Shown: piece by piece, positions 40,866 through 51,645 of the stretch
Position numbering within the stretch: position 1 is the stretch's first letter
How the letters are laid out: each line of letters begins with the position of its first letter
Origin: Arthrobacter sp. UM1
Lineage (GTDB): Bacteria > Actinomycetota > Actinomycetes > Actinomycetales > Micrococcaceae
Length of the DNA stretch: 64,000 nt
Assembly: GCF_020483305.1 (NCBI RefSeq)
Contig: NZ_JACWAB010000008.1
Location: forward strand, 1-64,000
Reading direction: 5' to 3'
The notes under the pieces: model-generated
Seen by the model: only the letters and a program-made list of their open reading frames with translations
Told to the model about the DNA's origin: nothing
The model's database searches: none
Program-made: the position numbers and the translations under genes

Positions 40866-43709
40866 TTACTTTGCCGTACCGGTCTTCTTGGCGGAGGACG
40901 AGGTCCGCTTCGCGGTGCCCGTCTTCTTCGCCGCGGTCTTCGCGGTGCCCGTCTTCTTCGCGGCCGGCTTCTTGGCGCCGGTGGAGCGGGACGGCCGCTT
41001 GACCGGCCCGCGGGCGCGCTTCTCCGCGAGGAGCTCCACGGCGCGGTCCCGGTTCAGCTCCTCGATGGTGGTGTTGCGCGGCACGGTGATGTTGGTCTCG
41101 CCGTCCGTGATGTACGGGCCGAAGCGGCCCTCCTTGACCACGATCTTCTTGCCCGAGGACGGGTCCTCCCCGAACTCCGCGAGCGGCGGCACCGCCTTGC
41201 GGGCCCCGCGCTGCTTCGGCTGGGAGTAGATCTGCAGGGCTTCGTCGAGTGTGATCGTGAAGATCTGCTCCTCGGACTCGATGGAGCGGGAGTCCGAGCC
41301 CTTCTTGAGGTACGGGCCGAACCGGCCGTTCTGGACGGTGATCTCCTCGCCGCTCTCCGGATCCGTGCCGAGCACCCGCGGCAGGCTCATGAGCTTGAGC
41401 GCGTCCTCGAGGGTCACCGTGGCGATGTCCATCGACTTGAACAGGGAGCCGGTCCGGGGCTTCTCCTTGGCCGGCTTCTTCTTGGGCTTCGGCTTGCCGT
41501 TCTTGTAGTACTCGGTGGGCTGCGCGTCCAGGTAGGCCTGCAGCTCCTCCTCGGTCATCTCCGGGATGACCTCGGTGACGTACGCGCCGTAGCGGCCGTC
41601 CTTCACGACGACGTCCCGGCCCGTCTCCGGGTCCTGGCCGAGCACCTTGTCCCCGTGGGACGCCTGCTCCAGGAGCTCCTCCGCCTTCTCCGGCGTGAGC
41701 TCGTCCGGGGCCAGGTCCTCGGGGATGTTGGCGCGCTGCGGGTCCCCCTCGGGGAGCTCGCCGGTCTCCGTGTCCACGGTGCGCTCCAGGTACGGGCCGA
41801 ACTTGCCCACGCGGAGCACCACGCTGTCCGAGACGGGGATGGAGTTGACCGCGCGGGCGTCGATCTCGCCGAGGTTGTTCACCACCGGCTCGAGGCCCTG
41901 CTTCGAGGAGCTGCCGTAGTAGAAGTCCCGAAGCCAGTCGTTGCGCTTGGTCTCGCCGCGGGCGATCGAGTCCAGGTCCCCCTCGAGGTCCGCCGTGAAG
42001 TCATAGTCCACGTATGTGCCGAAGTGCTCCTCGAGCAGCCGCACCACGGAGAACGCGATCCAGCTCGGCACCAGGGCCGAGCCTCGGGTGCGCACGTAGC
42101 CGCGGTCCATGATGGTGGAGATGGTGGCCGCGTAGGTGGAGGGGCGCCCGATGCCCTTCTCCTCGAGCGTCTTGACGAGCGAGGCCTCCGTGTACCGGGC
42201 CGGCGGGCTCGTGACGTGCTCCGCCGCGTCCAGGTCCCGGCCCTCGAGGCGGTCCCCTTCGCTGACGTTCGGCAGGCGGGACTCCTTCTCCCGCTCCCCG
42301 GCGTGGCTCTCCTCGGACGAGGAGTCCGTGCTCTCCTCGTACGCCGCGAGGAAGCCGCGGAACGTGATGACCGTGCCCGAGGCGGCGAAGACGGCCTCGC
42401 GCGGCGAGTCCTCCCGCGTCTGGGCCGCGAGGCGCAGCGATGCCGTGGATCCGGTGGCGTCCTCCATCTGGGAGGCCACGGTCCGCTTCCAGATCAGCTC
42501 GTAGAGCCGCAGCTCGTCCCGGGAGATCTTGGAGGCCACCGCAGACGGGCGCCGGAACGAGTCTCCCGCCGGGCGGATGGCCTCGTGGGCCTCCTGCGCG
42601 TTGGCGGACTTCGAGGCGTAGACGCGCGGCTTGGACGGCACGGCCTTCTCGCCGTAGAGCTCCTTGGCCTGGGCCCGGGCCGCGTTGACGGCCTGAGAGG
42701 AGAGCGCCGTCGAGTCCGTTCGCATATAGGTGATGTAGCCGTTCTCGTAGAGGCGCTGGGCCAGCTGCATCGTGGTGCGGCTCGAGAAGCGGAGCTTGCG
42801 GGACGCCTCCTGCTGGAGGGTCGAGGTGGTGAACGGCGCGGCCGGGCGGCGGCGGTACGGCTTGGACTCCACCGAGGCCACGCGGAAGTCCGCGCCCTCG
42901 AGCGCCGAGGTGAGCGCAGCGGCGCCCTCGCCGTCGAGCAGGACGGCCTTGCCCTTGATCCGGCCCTGGTCGTCGAAGTCCCGGCCGCTGGCCACCCGCG
43001 CGCCGTCGAGCGTGGCGAGCTTCGCGGTGAAGGCCCCACCCTTGGAGGAGTCCACCGGCTCGAACTCGGCGGTGAGGTCCCAGTACTCGGCGGCCGTGAA
43101 GGCCATGCGCTCCCGCTCGCGCTCGACGACGAGGCGCGTGGCCACGGACTGCACGCGTCCCGCCGAGAGGCCTCGGGCCACCTTGCGCCAGAGGACCGGC
43201 GAGATCTCGTAGCCGTAGAGGCGGTCCAGGATGCGGCGGGTCTCCTGGGCGTCCACGAGGTCGTCGTCGATCTCCCGGACGTTCTGAAGGGCGCGGGTGA
43301 TGGCCTCGCGGGTGATCTCCGTGAAGGTCATGCGGTGGACGGGGACCTTGGGCTTGAGCACCTGGAGGAGGTGCCACGCGATGGCCTCGCCCTCGCGATC
43401 CCCATCAGTCGCGAGATAGAGCTCGTCCGCGCCCTTGAGCAGGCGCTTGAGCTCGGTGACGGTCTTCTTCTTGTCCGGGTTGACCACGTAGTACGGCTCG
43501 AAGTCGTGCTCCAGGTCCACCGCGAACTTGCCGAGGGGGGACTTCTTGAGCTCCGTCGGCAGCTCGGACGGCTGCGGGAGGTCCCGGATGTGGCCCACCG
43601 ACGCGGTGACGTCGAAGTCCTCGCCGAGGTAGCCCGCGATCGTCTTGCTCTTCGCAGGGGACTCCACGATGACGAGCTTGCGTCCGCTCGATGCAGCCTT
43701 GGTGGGCAC
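40866..43709 (-). CDS. topA: DNA topoisomerase I
   Basis: This 947-residue type IA topoisomerase relaxes negative supercoils. The TOPRIM domain has KLVIVESPAKSKTIAGYLG and YLATDGDREGEAIAWHLL. The active-site Tyr is in GYITYMRTDSTALS near residue 326, and RPSTYAATI follows. Four C-terminal topo repeats of the GPY(I/V) type replace zinc fingers (RYGAYVTEVI; RFGPYLKKG; RFGPYITDG), as in actinobacteria. A Lys/Ala tail with repeated KKTGTAK units ends the protein. The GTG start is preceded by AAGGAGAATC. Confidence 0.96.
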   Translation of the reverse strand: MPTKAASSGRKLVIVESPAKSKTIAGYLGEDFDVTASVGHIRDLPQPSELPTELKKSPLGKFAVDLEHDFEPYYVVNPDKKKTVTELKRLLKGADELYLATDGDREGEAIAWHLLQVLKPKVPVHRMTFTEITREAITRALQNVREIDDDLVDAQETRRILDRLYGYEISPVLWRKVARGLSAGRVQSVATRLVVERERERMAFTAAEYWDLTAEFEPVDSSKGGAFTAKLATLDGARVASGRDFDDQGRIKGKAVLLDGEGAAALTSALEGADFRVASVESKPYRRRPAAPFTTSTLQQEASRKLRFSSRTTMQLAQRLYENGYITYMRTDSTALSSQAVNAARAQAKELYGEKAVPSKPRVYASKSANAQEAHEAIRPAGDSFRRPSAVASKISRDELRLYELIWKRTVASQMEDATGSTASLRLAAQTREDSPREAVFAASGTVITFRGFLAAYEESTDSSSEESHAGEREKESRLPNVSEGDRLEGRDLDAAEHVTSPPARYTEASLVKTLEEKGIGRPSTYAATISTIMDRGYVRTRGSALVPSWIAFSVVRLLEEHFGTYVDYDFTADLEGDLDSIARGETKRNDWLRDFYYGSSSKQGLEPVVNNLGEIDARAVNSIPVSDSVVLRVGKFGPYLERTVDTETGELPEGDPQRANIPEDLAPDELTPEKAEELLEQASHGDKVLGQDPETGRDVVVKDGRYGAYVTEVIPEMTEEELQAYLDAQPTEYYKNGKPKPKKKPAKEKPRTGSLFKSMDIATVTLEDALKLMSLPRVLGTDPESGEEITVQNGRFGPYLKKGSDSRSIESEEQIFTITLDEALQIYSQPKQRGARKAVPPLAEFGEDPSSGKKIVVKEGRFGPYITDGETNITVPRNTTIEELNRDRAVELLAEKRARGPVKRPSRSTGAKKPAAKKTGTAKTAAKKTGTAKRTSSSAKKTGTAK

Positions 43710-43782
43710 GATTCTCCTTGATCACGGGGCTCGGGCGCCGTCGTCAGCCACCCGCACCATGACAGATTACATGTCCGCATGA

Positions 43783-43802
43783 GGGCCCCGGACCCGGGGG
43801 CC
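43783..43802 (-). terminator. GC-rich hairpin after the winged-helix gene
   Basis: GGCCCCGG and CGGGGGCC pair with a slight offset around ACC. The hairpin lies 90 bases downstream of the winged-helix stop and before topA. No T-run follows in the leftward sense. Confidence 0.4.
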
Positions 43803-43890
43803 GCCTCCCGTGCTCCCGCTCGGGGCGCGCCTTCCGCGCGCTCTCGGGGAAGCCGGACTCGGAGGCCTCAGTCCTCCACAGGGAGGGCTC

Positions 43891-44574
43891 TCATCCCTCC
43901 ACAGGAGCCTGGGCGTCGGGGTCCGGGACGAACGAGAGGTAGTAGTCGATCTTCTCGATGTCCGAGCCGTCTCCGCCCGCGGCGTGCGAGTCCGCCGCCG
44001 CGCTCTCGGCGTTCGTGCGGCGGAACCGGGAGAGCAGCTCCCAGATCTGGTCCGCGACCTCCGCCCTCTGCTCGGCCGTCAGCCACACGCTGCCCTGGTT
44101 CGTGGCGGGCAGACGGCGGGCCTCCTGGAGCGACTGCCCGTGCAGCGACTCGCCCGGCCGGCTGAGGTGCTTGGACATGCGCTCTCGCAGCTGGTTGATC
44201 TGCATGTCCACGAACCCGAGCGCCGCCGGGTTGGAGCTCGCCTCCGAGGTGTCGATGGTGAGGTGGGAGCCCGCCGAGCGCCAATGCCGCTCGCGGCCGT
44301 CGCCGTGCCCCTCGGCGCGCCGGACGAGCCCCCAGCGCTCGAGCGAGCGGAGGTGGTAGCTCATCGCCGACGGCGTGAGGCCGAACTTGCGGCCGAGCTC
44401 GGTTGCCGTGAACGAGTCGTCGGAGTCGAAGAGCTCTTCGATCACCTGGAGTCGCACGCCGTGTGCAAGCGCGCGGATGGCCTTCGGGTCAGAGAGGATG
44501 ACGGCGTCGTCTGCCGCGCCCTTCTCCCGGTCCCGGCCAGAGGGGACGCCAGGAGTCTGCTCTTCAGGGGTCAT
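43891..44574 (-). CDS. Winged-helix (ArsR-like) transcriptional regulator
   Basis: This 227-residue protein has a winged helix at about residues 30-95: LSDPKAIRALAHGVRLQVIE, FTATELGRKFGLTPSAMSYHLRSLERWGLV (split over about 30 positions) and ERHWRSAG. A helical region (MQINQLRERMSKHL) and a C-terminal domain ending SFVPDPDAQAPVEG follow, as in YdfF-like or DUF5937-like regulators. It is monocistronic between a methyltransferase and topA. The ligand and targets are unknown. Confidence 0.8.
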   Translation of the reverse strand: MTPEEQTPGVPSGRDREKGAADDAVILSDPKAIRALAHGVRLQVIEELFDSDDSFTATELGRKFGLTPSAMSYHLRSLERWGLVRRAEGHGDGRERHWRSAGSHLTIDTSEASSNPAALGFVDMQINQLRERMSKHLSRPGESLHGQSLQEARRLPATNQGSVWLTAEQRAEVADQIWELLSRFRRTNAESAAADSHAAGGDGSDIEKIDYYLSFVPDPDAQAPVEG

Positions 44575-44609
44575 GGTCAGACATTGTAATCACCGTCACG
44601 TCCCGCCGC

Positions 44610-46370
44610 TCAGCCCTCGACGGCGGGCAGCACGAGGAAGCCCTCGTCCACGAGCTGCAGGACCTCCGGAACGAGACGCTCGGCGAGCCCCTCTTCCTCG
44701 AGGATCGCCTCGAGCGCCCCGGCGATCTGAGCGACGGAGAGCTCCCCGTCCGCCGCCGAGACGAACCCCGCGAGCTCGCTCGAGAGCAGGCAGGTCCGCC
44801 GCAGTCCGGCCCCCTGGCGGAGCAGGATGACGCCCGGGTGCTCCGCTCCCGGCCGCTGGTGGCGCTCCTCCGTGACGTCCTCGGCGACGACGGCGAACAG
44901 CTCTCCCGCCTTCCCCGCCGCCGCGGCCCGAGCCGTCTGGGCGCGGCGCTCGAGGGCCGCGGCCAGGCTGGGACCGACGGGCTGTTCGATGGGGTGGGTG
45001 ATCTCCTCGAAGACCGATCCCGTCCGCCACGCGTCCTCGGGGCCGCGGGGCCGGCGCAGGAGCACGAGGCCGAAGCCCACCCGGGTCACGCCGCGGGAGG
45101 CGAAGTCGTCCCGGTACTCCGCGAGCGCCGCCTCCTGCGCGCCCGCGTCCCAGGTGCGCACGGCATCGGAGAGCCACGTGAGGGCGTACTGGAGGGTGTC
45201 GGTCTCCTCGCGCTGGATGAACCAGGCGTCCGCATCGCCGCCGGACGGCTGGAGGGCGGAGGCCGTCTCGCGGGCGGACGCCTCCCAGGCGCGGGGCGCC
45301 GAGTCCCAGGGCTCGTCCCCGACGATCTCCCAGTTGCCGAGCAGCTGCGCCACTCCGCCCGGTTTGAGGACCCGGGGCAGAGTCTGGACGAGCTCGGCCA
45401 CGAGACGGTCGCCCGGCAGGCCGCCGTCCCGGTACGTGTAGCGGGAGGAGTCGGTCCGGGCGTTCCTGGGCGTGATGACGAACGGCGGGTTGGAGACGAC
45501 GAGGTCGAAGGCCTCTCCCTCGACGGGCTCGAGCAGGCTGCCGCGGAGGAGGCGGACGCGCGGCGCGCCGTCGACCTCCCTCAGCCGCAGGCGGTCCGCG
45601 TTGAGGAGGAGGTTGAACGCGGTGTAGTTGAGCGCCCGCTCGGAGAGGTCAGTGGCGGTGACGCGATCGCAGTGGGCCAGGAGGTGGAAGACCTGGATGC
45701 CGCAGCCGGTGCCGAGGTCCAGAGCGGAGCGCGCAGGGGTCCGCACGATGCTCCGCGCGAGCGTCAGGGACGCCTGCCCCACGCCGAGGACGTACTCGGA
45801 GTCCAGGGCCTTCTCCGCATAGTGGCTGCCGAGGTCGGAGGCCACCCAGATGAGGCCGATGTCGTCCCCTTCATGCGGGCGCAGGTCCGCGAGGGGACGA
45901 AGGGATGCGCCCGCTGGCGCCTCGGCGTCCTCGAGGGCCAGGAAACCGAGGCGGGCGAGCCCCTCGAGCCCCGTCCTGGGGAAGGCCGCTGCGAGCCGCT
46001 CCGCCGGCTGCGGCGTGGCGAACACCCACCAGCCGGCCATGACGGCGCACGCCCTGCGCTGTGCTTCTGCCCGTTCTCCGGCGCCGGACGCCGAGGCGAG
46101 GCTGTCTTCCTCCGCCCCGGCGACCTGCGCCGCCCTGTCCTCCTGCGCCCAGAAGTCGGCGAGGAGGAGGCGGCCGGGCGCGAGCTGCTCGGCGTGGAGG
46201 GCTTCGAAGGCGGGCGCGCCGACGATCCCCTCGACACCCTCCGAGCTGTAGTCCGCGGCGGCGAGATCGGCGCGGAGGGACTCCAGGTCCTCGGCGCGGC
46301 TGGAGTCCAGCGGGCCGGAGAAGTCCCACGCAGCGGTCACGGCCGCGCCTTCTCCCGCGGAGGCGCTCAT
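44610..46370 (-). CDS. Class I SAM-dependent methyltransferase (PrmC/RlmG-like)
   Basis: This 586-residue protein has an N-terminal ~190 residues typical of DUF7059-type methyltransferases. The SAM motif is [19 protein letters not shown] and the catalytic NPPF motif is [14 protein letters not shown], which indicates N-methylation of an amide or base. A C-terminal ~120-residue extension has winged-helix-like features ([28 protein letters not shown]). Substrates could be a ribosomal factor or rRNA. The ATG overlaps the trhO stop. Confidence 0.8.
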   Translation of the reverse strand: MSASAGEGAAVTAAWDFSGPLDSSRAEDLESLRADLAAADYSSEGVEGIVGAPAFEALHAEQLAPGRLLLADFWAQEDRAAQVAGAEEDSLASASGAGERAEAQRRACAVMAGWWVFATPQPAERLAAAFPRTGLEGLARLGFLALEDAEAPAGASLRPLADLRPHEGDDIGLIWVASDLGSHYAEKALDSEYVLGVGQASLTLARSIVRTPARSALDLGTGCGIQVFHLLAHCDRVTATDLSERALNYTAFNLLLNADRLRLREVDGAPRVRLLRGSLLEPVEGEAFDLVVSNPPFVITPRNARTDSSRYTYRDGGLPGDRLVAELVQTLPRVLKPGGVAQLLGNWEIVGDEPWDSAPRAWEASARETASALQPSGGDADAWFIQREETDTLQYALTWLSDAVRTWDAGAQEAALAEYRDDFASRGVTRVGFGLVLLRRPRGPEDAWRTGSVFEEITHPIEQPVGPSLAAALERRAQTARAAAAGKAGELFAVVAEDVTEERHQRPGAEHPGVILLRQGAGLRRTCLLSSELAGFVSAADGELSVAQIAGALEAILEEEGLAERLVPEVLQLVDEGFLVLPAVEG

Positions 46371-47269
46371 GCCGCGCGCCGTTCCCGGCAGACCTCGCAC
46401 GGCTCCGCCGCGCTCCGGTCCTCGTGGCTCTCGCAGAAGGGCTGGAGGGTCCGACACCCCGGGTCGCTGCAGTTGCGCAGGAGCGAGGTGGGAGCCTCGC
46501 ACTCGGCGCAGCGGCCGATCACCGCGGCGTCCTCGGTGAAGTCCATGCTCATGCGGCGGTCGAAGACGTAGAGCGAGCCCTCCCAGAGCCCGGAGTCCCC
46601 GAACGCCTCGCCGTACCGGACGATCCCGCCCTCGATCTGGTAGACGTCCTTGAACCCGCGGTTCACCATGAGGGCTGAGAGCACCTCGCAGCGGATGCCG
46701 CCGGTGCAGTAGGTGACCACGGCCTGGTCCTTGAGATGGTCGTACTTCCCGGACTCGAGCTCCGCGATGAAGTCATGCGTGGTGCTCACATCGGGGACGA
46801 CGGCGCCCTTGAAGCGGCCGATCTGGGCCTCGAAGGCGTTGCGGCCGTCGAAGAACACCACGTCCTTGCCGTCCGCCTTCTTCTCCTCGACGAGCTCGTG
46901 CACCTGCTGCGGGGTGAGGTGCGTGCCGCCGCCCACGACCCCGGACTCGTCCACGCGGAGCTCGTCCGGTGCGCCGAAGCTGACGATCTCATCCCTGGCC
47001 TTGACCGAGAGCCGCGGGAAGTCCTCGGCGCCGCCCTCGGAGTACTTGACGTCCATGTCCCGGAAGGCCGGGTGCTCACGCGTCGTCTTGACGTACTGCT
47101 TCACCGCGTCCAGAGGTCCGCCCACCGTGCCGTTCAGGCCGTGCCGGGAGACGAGGATCCGGCCGCGCAGTCCCAGCTTCTCGCAGAGGGCGCGCTGCCA
47201 GAGACGCACCGCCTCGGGGTCCTGGAGCGGGGCGAAGGCATAATACAAAGCGATACGGTTGAGAGCCAC
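46367..47269 (-). CDS. trhO: tRNA uridine(34) hydroxylase, rhodanese-type
   Basis: TrhO (YceA) forms 5-hydroxyuridine at tRNA position 34. The ~300-residue protein has the N-terminal domain [16 protein letters not shown] and [16 protein letters not shown], then a rhodanese domain with active Cys in [20 protein letters not shown]-terminal set of cysteines (CAECEAP, CSDPGC, CESHE, CEVCRER) suggests zinc binding. The start is GTG 47269 or GTG 47275; a TAGAAT -10-like hexamer lies just upstream, so the message may be nearly leaderless. Confidence 0.9.
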   Translation of the reverse strand: MALNRIALYYAFAPLQDPEAVRLWQRALCEKLGLRGRILVSRHGLNGTVGGPLDAVKQYVKTTREHPAFRDMDVKYSEGGAEDFPRLSVKARDEIVSFGAPDELRVDESGVVGGGTHLTPQQVHELVEEKKADGKDVVFFDGRNAFEAQIGRFKGAVVPDVSTTHDFIAELESGKYDHLKDQAVVTYCTGGIRCEVLSALMVNRGFKDVYQIEGGIVRYGEAFGDSGLWEGSLYVFDRRMSMDFTEDAAVIGRCAECEAPTSLLRNCSDPGCRTLQPFCESHEDRSAAEPCEVCRERRAA

Positions 47270-47417
47270 GGGCACAATTCTACGCGGGACGTCTCGTGAG
47301 CTCGCGATCGGCAGAATCTCGGGGAATCCGGCGTGAGGACCGAGCGAGACCGGATTGTGACCTGGCAATTCCCGGGGAACCGGGGACGGGTACCGTGAAC
47401 AGGGGTACATTCGACTC

Positions 47418-48122
47418 ATGGACGCACAGAACCTCGAACAGCTCGTGACCACGTGGATGGAGGGTTGGGCCCATGCTCGGGGGTACTCCCCGAAGACCCA
47501 GGGCCGAGCCTTCCTCGTGGAGCGCCATGACCGGGACGGACTCGTCGAGAAGCTCATCGTCTGCCCCAGCGCAGACGAGCTCCGCGAGCTGAGCTCGTCC
47601 ATGGACTCGGTGGACCACCTCACGGTCATCACCCAGGACCTCGCCGAGACCCTCGCCCGCGGGCAGTCCGCCGGACTCGCTCCGCGGCCGGAGCCGGACA
47701 CGCTCATGGTCACCGACATCCAGCAGCATGACGTGGAGCCGCCCCTGCCTCCGGGGGACGGGATCGAGCACGAGCTCGACCGCCCCGACCCGCACGTCAT
47801 CCGGATCCTCGTCACCGTCAACGGCCAGGAGGCCGCCCGCGGCACAGTCGCGGTGGTGGACCAGGTGGCGGTCTTCGACAAGATCGGCACGCAGGAGGCG
47901 TTCCGCCGCCGCGGTCTCGCCTCGTACGTCATGCGCCTGCTGACGCACGCGGCCCTGGACGCGGACGTGGAGACGGGGCTCCTCGCCGCCTCTCCGGACG
48001 GACGGCACCTGTACCAGCATCTCGGGTGGGACGAGGTGGCCTCGGTTCCGGTGTTCGAGTCCGCCCCGCTCTCCGAGGAGAAGCCCGTGGCGCACGGCGC
48101 TCCCGAGGACAGCGGGGTCTGA
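47418..48122 (+). CDS. GNAT-family acetyltransferase
   Basis: This 234-residue protein has the C-terminal GNAT core [20 protein letters not shown], then [14 protein letters not shown] (acetyl-CoA loop RRRGLA) and [16 protein letters not shown] near the end. The N-terminal half (residues 1-100) is unassigned and may form the acceptor site. It is divergent from trhO and 29 bases ahead of the helicase gene in the same direction. The acceptor is unknown. Confidence 0.82.
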   Translation: MDAQNLEQLVTTWMEGWAHARGYSPKTQGRAFLVERHDRDGLVEKLIVCPSADELRELSSSMDSVDHLTVITQDLAETLARGQSAGLAPRPEPDTLMVTDIQQHDVEPPLPPGDGIEHELDRPDPHVIRILVTVNGQEAARGTVAVVDQVAVFDKIGTQEAFRRRGLASYVMRLLTHAALDADVETGLLAASPDGRHLYQHLGWDEVASVPVFESAPLSEEKPVAHGAPEDSGV

Positions 48123-48151
48123 GAGCCCCTGCGGAGTGCTTGAATCGGAGA

Positions 48152-50530
48152 GTGCCCACCACTCTTCTCGGATCGCTCGGCCTCGCACCTGACCGAGGCC
48201 CCGACGATCCTGAACAGCTTCGCCACCTCACGACCCTGCCTGCGCGCTCCGCGACGGCGAGTCCGTGGCCAGACTGGGCCGACTCGCGCGTCGTCGAAGC
48301 GTTCGGCAGGGTCGGGGTGGCGTCTCCCTGGACGCACCAGGCGGCCGCCATGGACGCCGCCCACCGGGGCGAGCACACGATCATCGCCACGGGAACCGCG
48401 TCCGGAAAGTCGCTCGCCTACCAGGTGCCCGTGCTGGACGCCGTCCTCCGCGGCGAGGAAGAGGACGCCGTCTCCCTCGACGCCCGCGGCGCGACGGCCA
48501 TCTACCTCTCCCCCACGAAGGCCCTGGCCGCAGACCAGGAGGACTCCCTCCGCGGGCTCGGCCTCCGCGGCGTCCGCGCCGCCGTCTTCGACGGGGACAC
48601 GGAGCCGAGCGAGCGCGCATGGGTCAAGAACCACGCGAACGTCGTCCTGACCAACCCGGACATGCTCCACTACGGGATCCTGCCGAACCACGTCCAGTGG
48701 GCCAGGCTCCTCCGCCGGCTCTCCTATGTGGTCATCGATGAGGCGCACACCTACCGCGGGGTCTTCGGCTCCCACGTGGCCAACGTCATCCGCCGTCTCA
48801 AGCGGATCTGCGCTCACTACGGCTCCGAGCCGGTGTTCATCGGCGCCAGCGCGACGACGGCCAGCCCAGCCGACTCCTTCGGCAAGCTCATCGGGGAGAC
48901 CGCGACGGCGGTGGACGAGGACGCGTCCCCGCGCGGCGAGAAGCACGTGGTCCTGTGGGAGCCCGCGCTCACGGAGTTCTCCGGGGAGAACGGCGCCCCG
49001 GTGAGGAGGTCCTCCATCGCCGAGACCTCGGACCTCATGGCGGACCTCATCTCCTCGCACACCCGGACCATCGCCTTCATCAAGTCCCGCAAGGGCGCGG
49101 AGGTCATCTCCTCCGAGGTGTTCCGCCTCCTGGACGAGGTGGACCCTGCGCTCAGCCTGCGCATCGCCGCCTACCGGTCCGGGTACCTGCCGGAGGAGCG
49201 CCGGGAACTCGAGCGCCGGCTCCGCACCGGGGAGCTGCTCGGCATCGCCTCGACTCCTGCCCTGGAGATGGGCATCGACATCGCCGGTCTGGACGCCGTG
49301 CTCGTGGCCGGATGGCCGGGAACGCGGGCCTCTTTCTTCCAGCAGATCGGGCGTTCCGGACGCTCCAACCAGGAGTCCCTGGCCGTCCTCGTCGCCTCCG
49401 ACGACCCCCTGGACACCTACCTCGTCCACCATCCGGAGGCGATCTTCGGCGCGGGAGTCGAGGCCACCGTCTTCGACTCTGAGAACCCCTACGTCCTGGG
49501 GCCGCACCTCTGCGCCGCGGCCGCGGAGATGCCTCTGCAGCCGAATGAGCTGGAGCGCTTCGGCGAGACCACGGCCGAGGTGCTCGAGCTGCTCGTGGCC
49601 CAGGGGTTCCTGCGGCGGCGTCCCGCAGGCTGGTTCTGGACGCATCCGGAGTCCGCGGCGGGCATGGTGAGCCTCCGCTCGGACGGCGGCGGGCCGCTCA
49701 GCATCATCGACGTGGAGACCGGCTCGCTCCTCGGCACCATGGACTCCCCGCAGTCTCACTACCAGGCCCACGAGGGCGCGGTGTACGTGCATCAGGGCGA
49801 GTCCTATCTGGTGGACGAGCTCAACGAGCGGGACCACCACGTGCTGGTGCACCGGGCCAACCCGGACTTCTACACGACCGCCAGGGACGTCACGAGCATC
49901 GAGGTCCGCGACGTCCAGCGGACACGGGAGTGGAACGGCGCCCGGGTGTGCTTCGGCGAGGTGCTCGTGCAGACCCGCGTGGTCTCCTTCCAGCGCAAGG
50001 CTGTGGCCTCCGGCGAGGTCCTGGGCGAGGAGCCCCTGGACCTCGACGCAAGGGACCTCGTCACCAAGGCCGTCTGGTTCGAGCTCACGCCTCAGCTGCT
50101 CTTCGGCGCAGGCGTGGAGGAGCCCCAGTTCCCCGGCGCCCTCCACGCGGCCGAGCACGCGGCGATCGGCCTGTTGTCTCTCGTGGCCACGAGTGACCGC
50201 TGGGACATCGGCGGCGTCTCCACCGCCGTCCATCCGGACACCGGTGGACCGGCGATCTTCGTCTATGACGGCCATCCTGGCGGCGCGGGCTTCACCGAGC
50301 GGGCCTTCGAGGCGGTGGCCGTCTGGCTCGAGGCGACGGCCAAGGCCATCGAGGCCTGCGAGTGCGAGACCGGATGCCCTTCCTGTGTTCAGTCTCCGAA
50401 GTGCGGAAATCGCAACAACCCCCTGTCCAAGTCGGGAGCGCTCAGGCTCCTCCGCGGTCTTCTCAAGGCAGAGCCGGTGGACGGCTCGGGTGAGGAGGCG
50501 GGCCCGCGCGGGACCTCCGCTCCGGAGTGA
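48152..50530 (+). CDS. DEAD/DEAH-box helicase with DUF1998 domain (MrfA-like)
   Basis: This 792-residue superfamily 2 helicase has motif [13 protein letters not shown], motif [12 protein letters not shown], motif III GASATT and motif [12 protein letters not shown]. The C-terminal DUF1998 region ends with a four-Cys cluster ([17 protein letters not shown]) typical of MrfA, a helicase for mitomycin-type damage repair. The GTG at 48152 was chosen. It overlaps the convergent TadE-like gene by 68 bases. This helicase is the one in the known actinobacterial helicase/secretion neighbourhood. Confidence 0.9.
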   Translation: MPTTLLGSLGLAPDRGPDDPEQLRHLTTLPARSATASPWPDWADSRVVEAFGRVGVASPWTHQAAAMDAAHRGEHTIIATGTASGKSLAYQVPVLDAVLRGEEEDAVSLDARGATAIYLSPTKALAADQEDSLRGLGLRGVRAAVFDGDTEPSERAWVKNHANVVLTNPDMLHYGILPNHVQWARLLRRLSYVVIDEAHTYRGVFGSHVANVIRRLKRICAHYGSEPVFIGASATTASPADSFGKLIGETATAVDEDASPRGEKHVVLWEPALTEFSGENGAPVRRSSIAETSDLMADLISSHTRTIAFIKSRKGAEVISSEVFRLLDEVDPALSLRIAAYRSGYLPEERRELERRLRTGELLGIASTPALEMGIDIAGLDAVLVAGWPGTRASFFQQIGRSGRSNQESLAVLVASDDPLDTYLVHHPEAIFGAGVEATVFDSENPYVLGPHLCAAAAEMPLQPNELERFGETTAEVLELLVAQGFLRRRPAGWFWTHPESAAGMVSLRSDGGGPLSIIDVETGSLLGTMDSPQSHYQAHEGAVYVHQGESYLVDELNERDHHVLVHRANPDFYTTARDVTSIEVRDVQRTREWNGARVCFGEVLVQTRVVSFQRKAVASGEVLGEEPLDLDARDLVTKAVWFELTPQLLFGAGVEEPQFPGALHAAEHAAIGLLSLVATSDRWDIGGVSTAVHPDTGGPAIFVYDGHPGGAGFTERAFEAVAVWLEATAKAIEACECETGCPSCVQSPKCGNRNNPLSKSGALRLLRGLLKAEPVDGSGEEAGPRGTSAPE

Positions 50531-50852
50531 TCAGAAGCAGGCCCCTGGCCGCAGCCACGCGGACCGTCACCGTCTCACCTTCCAGGGAGCACTCTCGGAG
50601 CACGGCGCGGTTGGCCTCGGCCGTCCGCGCCGCCACATCACAGGGCTCCCCGGGGACCAGACCCCGTGCGGCGTCGGCCGCGGCGAGGGCCGCCAGGTCC
50701 GCCGCCGCGGCCGACTGAGCTGCGGCTGCCCGCGCCTGGGCGAGGGCAGCCGCCCAGAGGACGAACGCGAGCAGCACGGCCGAGATCCCGAGCATGAGAA
50801 CGGACGCTGAGCCGTCCTCCGCGTCGCTCTCCCCGTTCGGTCCCCGGCTCAC
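50463..50852 (-). CDS. TadE-like protein of the helicase/secretion neighbourhood
   Basis: This 129-residue protein has one N-terminal membrane segment ([20 protein letters not shown]) followed by an Ala-rich helix ([18 protein letters not shown]), typical of pseudopilin-type TadE-like proteins (Rv3654c type). It overlaps the preceding TadE gene by GTGA and ends inside the convergent helicase gene. It is the last gene of the Tad block. Confidence 0.8.
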   Translation of the reverse strand: MSRGPNGESDAEDGSASVLMLGISAVLLAFVLWAAALAQARAAAAQSAAAADLAALAAADAARGLVPGEPCDVAARTAEANRAVLRECSLEGETVTVRVAAARGLLLITPERRSRAGPPPHPSRPPALP

Positions 50853-51274
50853 GGATCTTCTGCGTTCTCTGGAAGGTCCGCGTGGGTCTCATGCTCGGAG
50901 GCGTCCGAGTCCCGGTGATCCTCGGCCCGAGCTGCGGCCATGGCCTGAACCGTGCCGATGCTCCACGGTCCCACTCGCACAGCGGGGCGGGAGACGCGAA
51001 CCTCCTCGAACTCTCCTGTGCGAGTCCTGCTCCACTCGCTGCCGGGACTGGCATGCTCCACCGCCTGGGCCACGGACGCCTCCGACGCACCGCGGGCGAC
51101 CTCTCGCGCGCCGGCCCGCGCCGCCTCCTGCACGCTGGCAGAGCTGTTCCCTGCCGCGAGAACCGCGATGAGCAGCCCGGCCAGAAGCACGACGGCGGGC
51201 AGGGTCAGCGCGAACTCCGCCGTCACAGAGCCGCGGTCCTCGGCAGAGTGCGGCGCTCGGCCCTCTCGGGTCAT
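50849..51274 (-). CDS. TadE family minor pilin-like protein
   Basis: This 141-residue protein has GSVTAEFALTLPAVVLLAGL near residue 15, the TadE signature with a processing Glu in TAEF ahead of a membrane helix. The remainder is polar. The ATG overlaps the DUF4244 stop. It would be a pseudopilin of the Tad apparatus. Confidence 0.85.
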   Translation of the reverse strand: MTREGRAPHSAEDRGSVTAEFALTLPAVVLLAGLLIAVLAAGNSSASVQEAARAGAREVARGASEASVAQAVEHASPGSEWSRTRTGEFEEVRVSRPAVRVGPWSIGTVQAMAAARAEDHRDSDASEHETHADLPENAEDP

Positions 51275-51567
51275 TGGCTGGACAGGGCGCGCTCGATGAC
51301 GCCCTGGAGCAGCTGCTGAACGGGACCGGACTTGATCACCACGGCCAGAATCCCCGCGAAGGCCACAGCGGCCAGGGTCAGGATCGCGTATTCGGCGGTG
51401 GTGGCGCCGAGCTCGGGGTCATCGGGGCCGGGCACCCGTGCAAGGGCCGCCTTCTGCCCTCCGGGCACGGCCGGCCCGGGTGGCACGGCCGGCCCGGGCA
51501 CCGCAGGCACGGGTGGCGCAGGGGCGAGCTCTTTCGACGTCGAGCGGGCACAAGGACACTGGGACAC
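51271..51567 (-). CDS. DUF4244 / Flp-type pilin
   Basis: This 98-residue protein has a C-terminal pilin-like segment, GATTAEYAILTLAAVAFAGI, then LAVVIKSGPVQQLLQGVIERAL, with the TAEY Glu+Tyr typical of Flp pilins. The N terminus carries Pro/Gly/Ala repeats. The GTG is preceded by GAAGGAGAG. It is the likely major pilin of the block. Confidence 0.82.
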   Translation of the reverse strand: MSQCPCARSTSKELAPAPPVPAVPGPAVPPGPAVPGGQKAALARVPGPDDPELGATTAEYAILTLAAVAFAGILAVVIKSGPVQQLLQGVIERALSSQ

Positions 51568-51645
51568 GGATCTCTCCTTCAGTCGGGATGGAATGTGATG
51601 GCATCTGGTTCTGGTCTGGCCACGCGGCGGATTCGGCCTGCGCGC

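Noticed and set aside
46367..50275. A leftward frame of about 1,300 codons covering trhO and running antisense through the GNAT and helicase genes
   Set aside because: It is a GC-rich antisense shadow. Only its C-terminal 300 codons (TrhO) show protein-family features; the rest mirrors two well-supported rightward genes.
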